This document shows positions 51,101 to 60,100 of a DNA stretch of 64,000 nt, one piece after another. Numbering within the stretch: the stretch's first letter is position 1; each line of letters starts with the position of its first letter. The DNA lies in assembly GCA_023053575.1 (NCBI GenBank), contig JAKZAP010000007.1, positions 21,353,464-21,417,463 of the forward strand, given 5' to 3'. Source of the stretch: Branchinecta lynchi. Lineage: Eukaryota > Arthropoda > Branchiopoda > Anostraca > Branchinectidae. Both the position numbers and the translations under genes were made by a program. The notes below the pieces were generated by a model, which saw only the letters and a program-made list of their open reading frames with translations, had not been told where the DNA came from and did no database searches.

Positions 51101-54100
51101 TTCACCAAAAAAACACAACTACATTATACAAAAAACTCAATAGCCACATAAAAGACAAAAATCCTGTGGTGGCTGTATCTTCTAACCACCTTATAACTTA
51201 AAATTATTCAATAAATAATAACAGAAAAACTAGTCTTAATATTTTTTCAAAAAAAAAGAAAAAAAGAGGTAAAGAAAGAGAGTATTTACGTACTGGACAA
51301 GAAGAGGGGAGAAGGGCAGTGTAAGTAAACAAAAGGAAAACAATTACACTGAGCTTTCAGTAACGAGGCCAAGGCACAAGATAAGAAAAAGTAAGAAAAA
51401 ACAAGAGCTACGAGCTCATATGGCACTTGTACGAGTAGGCTGTACAAGAAAGTAGATGAAAACGTCACAAAATACACCCGCCATCCAAAAAGGCGGTTCG
51501 GAAATAGAAATAGGATATTTAGTTTCACTCATTTCTGAGCAGTTCCGGCATCGTCTCGATTGCAAATGCACATGACTGTTCAAACTTTCATCCCAATAAA
51601 TCCATTTGTTTGATCCCTAGACGTGCTACACGATTTCCTGTACTCACTCTATTTCCACCTACCGTGGCCGAATCTGGTTCGGAATAAAAAAAAATCGACC
51701 ACCTAAAGCATCTTCTTTTATACCATCTACCAAGTTTCACTCGAATCTGAGCATTTTTGGAAAGTTCCGGTACTCCCCCCCCTTCCCACCAACGTTGTCG
51801 GAGCCGGTTCGGGCCCAATCTCTTAATTCCCTCATCAAGTTTGACTGAAATTGGAGCATAGCCTATCTGCAAGTTTCCAGTACCCCCCCCCCCCCCCTAC
51901 CTTGGCCGAATCCGGCCCAGACACCAAATAACAAATCTAGGCCGCATAAACTCGGCACTGTCGAATTGCATCTCATTCGGTCCATCCGTTTGGTTTTTGT
52001 GCATGTCAAAAGTCCCCCCACACCCAATTCCCCTAATCGTGGTCGCATATGGTTCGAACGCATGTTTTACATGTCGAGGCCATCGATTCGTATCACCCAT
52101 GAAGTTTCACTCGAATCAGACCACTCGTTCGCAATTTATAGAAGTCAATTTCCATATTTCTCTTCTCTTGCTCCCCCAAAAATGCTCGGATCTAGGAACG
52201 GAAGTTTCCGGGGGTATGTTGTGTCAGGTTTTTAAGTCAAGATAATTCGGGTCGCTAATATGCCTGCAAAGTTTCGTTGTCGTTTTACATCTGGAACTAT
52301 TCTAACTCACGACTACCGGAATTCCAGGAAACCCCCTCCAACTCCCCCCACAGAGCCCCGAAACCATCTGGCTCCGTCAATTTCATCTAGGCCTAATGCT
52401 TGTTCAATCCATTAAGTTTCGTCCCAATCCCTCTGCTTTTAGAGTTTCTTGAGTTTTCCACCCCCCCCCCCCCCCCCTCCATCCCCACAGGTATCGGACC
52501 CGACCCGGACGTGACACTGAATGTCCGAGGCGATAGCTCACCAGACAAGTTTCATTCAAATCCGATCACCCGTTCAAAAGTTATGCACGCCACTATATTC
52601 CGGACTCCCCATCCACCCACTCCCCCCACGATAGTCGGGTCGGGGAAACAGCTGTTCTCAAGTCAATCTGTTCGGATCCCTGACATACCTGCCAAGTTTC
52701 ATCGCCCTAGGACATCAGGAAGTATGCCGAACTCGCGGGATCGCTAGAAATCCGGACCCCCACCCCAACTCCCCCAAAGTGCCCTGATCCGGTCCGGTTA
52801 TGTCAATGACGTGTCGAGGACCTGTGCTTGTTTTCCCACCAAGTTTCATCCCGATCCCTCCACTTTAAGCGTTTCTCAAAATTTCCGGTTCCCTCCTCCA
52901 ACTCCCCCCAGTGTCATCGGATCCGGTCCGGTTATGTCAATGACGTGTCTAGGACCTGTGCTTGTTTTTCCCACCAAGTTTCATCCCGATCCCTCCACTT
53001 TAAGCGTTTCTCAAAATTTCCGGTTCCCTCCTCCAACTCCCCCCAGTGTCATCGGATCCGGCCCGGATTTAAAGTGAGGTGTCTGAGACACAAGGTCATC
53101 CTAAATATCAATTTTCATCAAGATCCGATCACCCGTTCAAAAGTTATGCACGCCACTAGATTCCGGACTCCCCATCCACCCACTCCCCCCACGATGGTCG
53201 GTTCGGGGAAACGGCTGTTCTCAAGTCAATCTGTTCGGATCCCTGACATACCTGCCAAGTTTCATCGCCCTAGGACACCAGGAAGTATGCCGAACTCGCG
53301 GGATCGCTAGAAATCCGGACCCCCACCCCAACTCCCCCACAGTGCCCTGATCCGGTCCGGTTATGTCAATGACGTGTGTAGGACCTGTGCTTGTTTTTCC
53401 CACCAAGTTTCATCCCGATCCCTCCACTTTAAGCGTTTCTCAAAATTTCCGGTTCCCCACCCCAACTCCCCCACAGTGCCCTGATCCGGTCCGTTTATGT
53501 CAATGACGTTTCTAGGACCTGTGCTTGTTTTTCCCACCAAGTTTCATCCCGATCCCTCCACTTTAAGCGTTTCTCAAAATTTCCGGTTCCCTCTTCCAAC
53601 TCCCCCCAGTGTCATCGGATCCGGCCCGGATTTAAAGTGAGGTGTCTGAGACACGAGGTCATCCTAAATATCAATTTTCATCAAGATCCGATCACCCGTT
53701 CTTAAGCTAAAAATACCTCAAATTTTGGCTTCACCCTCCCTCCACTCCCCCCCAGATGGTCGAATCGGGGAATTGATGATTTCCTATTTAAGCTGGTCGG
53801 GTCCCAGACATGCCTTTCAATTTCCATCGTCCCAGCACATCAGGAAGCACGGAACTCGCGGGATCACTACAAATTCGGACTTCTACCCCCCCCCCCCCAA
53901 CTCCCCCAAAGTGAGCGGATCCGTTCCGGTTATATCAGTCACGTATCTAGGACTTTTGCTTGTACTTTCCACCAAGTTTCATTCGGATCCCTCCACTCTA
54001 AGTGTTTTCCAAGATTTCCGGTTTCCCCCTCTAACTCCCCCCAGTGTCAGCGGGTCCGGTCTGGATTTAAAATGGAGGGTCTGAGACACGAAGTCCTTCC

Positions 54101-57100
54101 ATGTATTAAGTTTCATTAAGATCCTATCACCCGTTCGTAAGCTAAAAATATCTCATTTTTCCTATTTTTTCCGGATTCCCCCTCCCTCCACTCCCCTCCA
54201 GATGGTCGGATCGAGGAAGCGACAAATTCTAATTTAATCTGGTCCAGTTCCTGATATGCTTGCCAAGTTTCATCGTCCTAGCTTATCTGGAAGTGCCCGA
54301 ACTAGCAAAACCGGGACCGACAGACTGACAGACCGACTGACGGACAGAAATTACAATCGCTATATGGCACTTGAGTAAGCTCAAGTGCCATAATAACTAT
54401 TTGTGCCTAATCGTGTTCTTCCTTGATGGCAAGCGAAAATTTGGTCAAATAAAAAGAACAATAAATGAATTTTTACGTTAACGTGTTGTTCTGCTGTGTT
54501 TGTTTTTATGGCACTTGAGCTTACTCAAGTGTCATATAGCGATTGTAATTTCTGTCCGTCAGTCGGTCTGTCGGTCCCGGTTTTGCTAGTTCGGGCACTT
54601 CCAGAAAAGCTAGGACGATGAAACTTGGCAGGCATATCAGGAACTGGACCAGATTAAATTAGAAATTGTCGCTTCCTCAATCCGACCATCTGGAGGGGAG
54701 TGGAGAGAGGGGGAATCCGGAAAAAATAGGAAAAATGATATATTTTTAGCTTACGAACGGGTGATCGGATCTTAATGAAACTTGACATATGGAAGGACTC
54801 CGTGTCTCAGACCCTCCAATTTAAATCCAGACCGGATCCGGTTACACTGGGGGGAGTTGGAGGGGGAAACCGGAAATCTTGGAAAACACTTCGAGTGGAG
54901 GGATCCGGATGAAACTTGGTGGAAAGTACAAGCAAAAGTCCTAGATACGTGACTGATATAACCGCAACGGATTCGCTCACTTTGGGGGAGTTGGGGGGGG
55001 GGAGAAGTCCGAATTTGTAGTGATCCCGCGAGTTCCATGCTTCCTGCTGTGCTGGGACGATGGAAATTGACAGGCATGTCTGGGACCCAACCTGATTAAA
55101 TAGGAAATCGTCAATTCCCCGATTCGACAATCTGGGGGGGGGAGTGGAGGGAGGGTGAAGCCAAAATTTGAGGTATTTTTAGCTTAAGAACGGGTGATCG
55201 AATCTTGATGAACATTGATATTTAGGATGACCTCGTGTCTCAAACATCTCACTTTAAATCCGGGCCGGATCCGATGACACTGGGGGGAGTTGAAGGAGGG
55301 AACCGGAAATTTTGAGAAACGCTTAAAGTGGAGGGATCGGGATGAAACTTGGTGGGAAAAACAAGCACAGGTCCTAGACACGTCATTGACATAACCCGAC
55401 CGGATCAGGGCACTGTGGGGGAGTTGGGGTGGGGGTCCGGATTTCTAGCGATCCCGCGAGTTCGGCATACTTCCTGATGTCCTAGGGCGTTGAAACTTGG
55501 CAGGTATGTCAGGGATCCGAACAGATTGACTTGAGAACAGCCGTTTCCCCGACCCGACCATCGTGGGGGGAGTGGGTGGATGGGGAGTCCGGAATCTAGT
55601 GGCGTGCATAACTTTTGAACGGGTGATCGGATTTGAATGAAACTTGTCTGGTGAGCTATCGCCTCGGACGTTCAATGTCACGTCTGGGTCGGGTCCGATA
55701 CCTGTGTGGATGGGGGGGGGGGGGTGGAAAACTCAAGAAACTCTAAAAGCGGAGGGATTGGGACGAAACTTAATGGATGGAACAAGCATTAGGCCTAGAT
55801 GAAATTGACCATGCCAGATGGTTTCGGGGCTCTGTGGGGGGAGTTGGAGGGGGTTTCCTGGAATTCCGGTATTCGTGAGTTAGAATAGTTCCAGATGTAA
55901 GACGACAATGAAACTTTGCAGGCATATTAGCGACCCGAATTATCTTGACTTAAGAACCTGACACAACATACCCGCGGAAACTTCCGTTCCTAGATCCGAG
56001 CATTTTTTGGGGAGCAACAGAAGAGAAATATGGAAATTGACTTCTATAAATTGCGAACGAGTGGTCTGATTCGAGTGAAACTTCATGGGTGATACGGATC
56101 GATGGCCTCGACATGTAAAACATGCGTTCGAACCATATGCGACCACGATTAGGGGAATTGGGGGTGGGGGGACCTTTGACATGCACAAAAACCAAACGGA
56201 TGGACCAAATGAGATGCAAATTCGACAGTGCCGAGTTTATGCGGCCTAGATTTGTTATTTGGCGTCCGGGACGGATTCGGCCAAGGTAGGGGGGGGGGGG
56301 GGGTACTGGAAACTTGCAGATAGGCTATGCTCCAATTTCAGTCAAACTTGATGGACAGGAACAGGGAATTAAGAGATTGGGCCCGGACCGGCTCCGACAA
56401 CGTTGGTGGGAGGGGGGGTGGGGTACCGGAACTTTCCAAAAATGCTCAGATTCGAGTGAAACTTGATAGATGGTATAAACGAAGAAGCTTTAGGTGGTCG
56501 ATTTTTTTTTATTCCGAACCAGATTCGGCCACGGTAGGTGGAGATAGAGTGAGTACCGGAAATCCTGTAGCACGTCTAAGGATCAAACAAATGGATTTAT
56601 TGGGCCGAAAGTTTGAACAGTCATGTGCATTTGCTACAGACAATCGAGACGATGCCGGAACTGCTCAGAAATGAGTGAAACTAAATATCCTATTTCTATT
56701 TCCGAACCGCATTTTTGGATGGCGGGTGTATTTTGTGACGTTCTCATCTACTTTCTTGTACAGCCTACTCGTACAAGTGCCATCTGAGCTCGTAGCTCTT
56801 GTTTTATATTGCCATGGCCCTCGGCTTTTTGTGCAAATATATGTCACATCATATCATATAAAGTTAAAGCTTTTATTGTCGCTTAGTTGCCTATGCTATT
56901 AACACGAGCACGGCCACTTACCTTTGCCCTCTTCGTAAGGTCAGGGAGGAGAAATTGGCCCGACTCCCCAGGGCTGTATCAAGAGGTGGTTAGGGGGCTG
57001 TAACCCTCTCACCCCCGAAACATTCAAAACAAAATTTGATTTTTTGTTGTTATAGGGTTTTCTCTGATCATTGTTATCTTACCGTTTGGCATGGATTAGG

Positions 57101-60100
57101 TCCGACCCGCGGGTAGACCCCCTCCTTTCCGAAGTAGTTTCCTGGATCAGGGCTGCACTTCCTCCTCCAGTTTCAGGGGCTTTCCGTTGGAGGGGGGTAG
57201 ATTTTTTTTTTTTTTTGGGGGGGGGTGCTTTAAGGTATGAAATTAAAGAACCCCAAACTAACTTATCGTGGATACCTAGCTAAGCACAGATACCTAGGCA
57301 TTCGTGCCCCGCCAGCCTCTGCCTATGCATAGATTTTGGGACATTTTCAGCTCGATGCCCTTGCAACGCTGAAAACAACCCATCAGAAGGCAAAATATTT
57401 GAAGTTATCTTACCACCTGCTTTTCACATGAGAACAAAAGTGGAAAATGATAGTTGGAATAATAGAAAAGTTACTTACTTGGAACAGCTTCTCACATATG
57501 TGAGAGAAAATGCCTGTCTGTACAGTAAAAGTGATTCGAAACATTGTGATAAAGGGTAAATTCCGAATGTGTACAGTACTTTACGATATTCTGATATCAT
57601 TGAACCCTAGACTTATCGTGGAAGTTTCGGAAGACGTACGAAAAGCAGTCGCGTCTTGGAGAGTGAACGAGAGCCTTATCGAACATTGCCATGAGGCGCA
57701 ATGTACCGTTATCTATGGATATATGTGGACCATACTAGATAGTGTAGTAAACTCAGTAGATTAAGAAACCGTTCCTAATTGGCCAAGTTGGCAGTGTTTA
57801 CACAAAAGCTTGTCTCGTTGTTCAAAGGATATGAATCACCTTTTTGCAAACTTGTAAAGATAATGAGTGCATAAGATGAGATAACGTTTAATTGCCGTAT
57901 GGTATCTTTACATATAAATGGACAGCTTCATATACAAATAAATAAACATATATCTTGTATTACACGGTCGTATTCGATGGCAGTTTCACTGACTTCAGTC
58001 ACTCGCTATTTAGGCCTACATCTTCATATAATGTACGAAGTACTGTATGAACTAGAGCCTATAACATGAAGAGGCTGATGCTTTGTAATGACTTGATTCT
58101 TTATTTTCCAAAGAAAACCACCACTTTTCGGTTTTGAAAGAAAGACCTTATCGCTCAGAAAAATTTACTTTCTTTTACCTTAGACCGTGGTCGTAAACGT
58201 ACAGTCTAAAGTCCTTTTTGCAGTGACCGTGGTATCTGGTACCGCGGTCAGAAGTTCAGTTATTGAGTATCTGAAATTCAGATACCACGGTCCCGACCGT
58301 CGTAACTGACCGTGGTATCTGTTAAAGTCGTCTCACTTTCATTATCACCAACACAAGAGCCTAGGTTTTTGGGATCCCAAAACGTAAGTGGAGGGATACC
58401 TATGACATCGCAAAAGTTGACCGTCTGTCCGTCCGCTCGTCTGTAAGCACCATAACTCTCGAAGGGAATGAGGTATTTTGATGAAACTTGGTGTGAGGAT
58501 TCGTTGGGTCGTCGGACCATTCAAGTTCGTAGATGGGCTTTGTAGCCCTACATTTAGGGGTGGGGGAGGGGGTTCAAATTAAGGGGCAAACAAAATATTT
58601 TGAAACAGCTAATGTGATAGTCGATTATGGGGTAAGAAGACATGCTGATCACGATGGTGAAAACCATTTTGTCATCGGACGAGTAGTTCGCCCAGAATCT
58701 GGCCAAAACCGGAAAGTTTGTTAAAAGTAATAGTTTTATTTGAAGTTGATTAGATGTTCGATTTAGGGGTAGGAAGACATGCTGAAGACGATGGTGAAAA
58801 CCATTTTCTCGGCCGGAATCCGGCCAAAACTGGAAAGTTTGTTAAAATAAAAAGTTTTATTTTGAGTTGATTAGATGTTCGATCTAGGGCAAGAAGACAT
58901 GCTTAACACTTACGTGAAAACAGTTTTCTACCTGGACATGTAGTTCGCCCGGAATCCGGCGAAAACCGGAAAGTTGGTTAAAAGTAAAAGTTTAATTTGA
59001 AGTTGATTAAATGTTTGATTTATGGGTAAAAAAAACATGCCGAACACGATGGTGAAAATCATTTTCTCGCCGGACAACTAGTTCGCCCGGAATCCGGCCA
59101 AAACCGGAAAATTTGTTAAAAGCAAAAGTTCGATTGGATGACAGATTAAGGGGTAAGAAGAGAGGCTGAATCGGTATATGACAATAGTTTTATACCCGGA
59201 CATATAATAATTCCGGAATCCGGTTGTAACCGGTTTTTTTTAAGTCAAACTTTTATTCAAAGTTGATTAGATGTTCTTTATAGGGATAAGGAGATACGCT
59301 GGTTTTGTTTCTGTATTTTTTTAAAAAAATTTTGCTGGACTAGTAGTTCGCTCGGGAATCGGCAGGAAGTCTCGGTCAGTATCGTCAAAATAGATATGGC
59401 CTATAGAGGTATATCTGAATTTGGTTTTCTCTGATGATTAGCCTGTCCAAGACTGGATCGGGCGAAGACAAGGCTCGATTGTCTGAATCAAATATTAGAT
59501 TTTTGGGATCCCATCGACACCTTTGGTCTTGTTTCTCATATTGGTCGAAAAGAAGTTTGGCACTTGTGATGCGAGTGAAATGTGCTTTCGGGATGACTTG
59601 TATATACACATATGCATATTTGACAGTGCTAAACGGATACGTCAGCTGAACTTTATTAGATTTCGGCCCTTCTTGGCAAAGGTCTTATTCAGGCGCAAGC
59701 TGGAAAATGAACTTGTGGAAAAACAACTAAAGATTCTAGTTTATATTTTATTGTTGAGCTAGAATCTTCACTTGTTTTTCTACAAGTTCATTTTCCAGCT
59801 TGAGCGGTTTGAGCCTGAAGAGAACCCTTGCCAAGAAGGGCCAAAATGTAGCTCTAATAAAATTCAGCTGACGTATCCGTTTTGCACTGTCAAATATGAT
59901 TCGCAGTCAGCTTGGGTTGAAGGAATATTTATGTATATACATATACATAAAACACACACACATACATACAGATATATATAAGCTGGATGTGATTTTTCGT
60001 TAGTTGTCCATTTGGCCAGGACTTTGAGAACCCTCGCTGTGGGTCTTTCTTATTCCGGCGCGGCGCTAATTGAACATAAGCCGGGTTTTATACGGTAGGG

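Noticed and set aside
51863..56219. Matching 60-160 codon frames in both arms of the giant inverted repeat
   Set aside because: They repeat because the DNA is repeated; they read through C-tracts and tandem units, and equivalents occur in several frames. Not genes.
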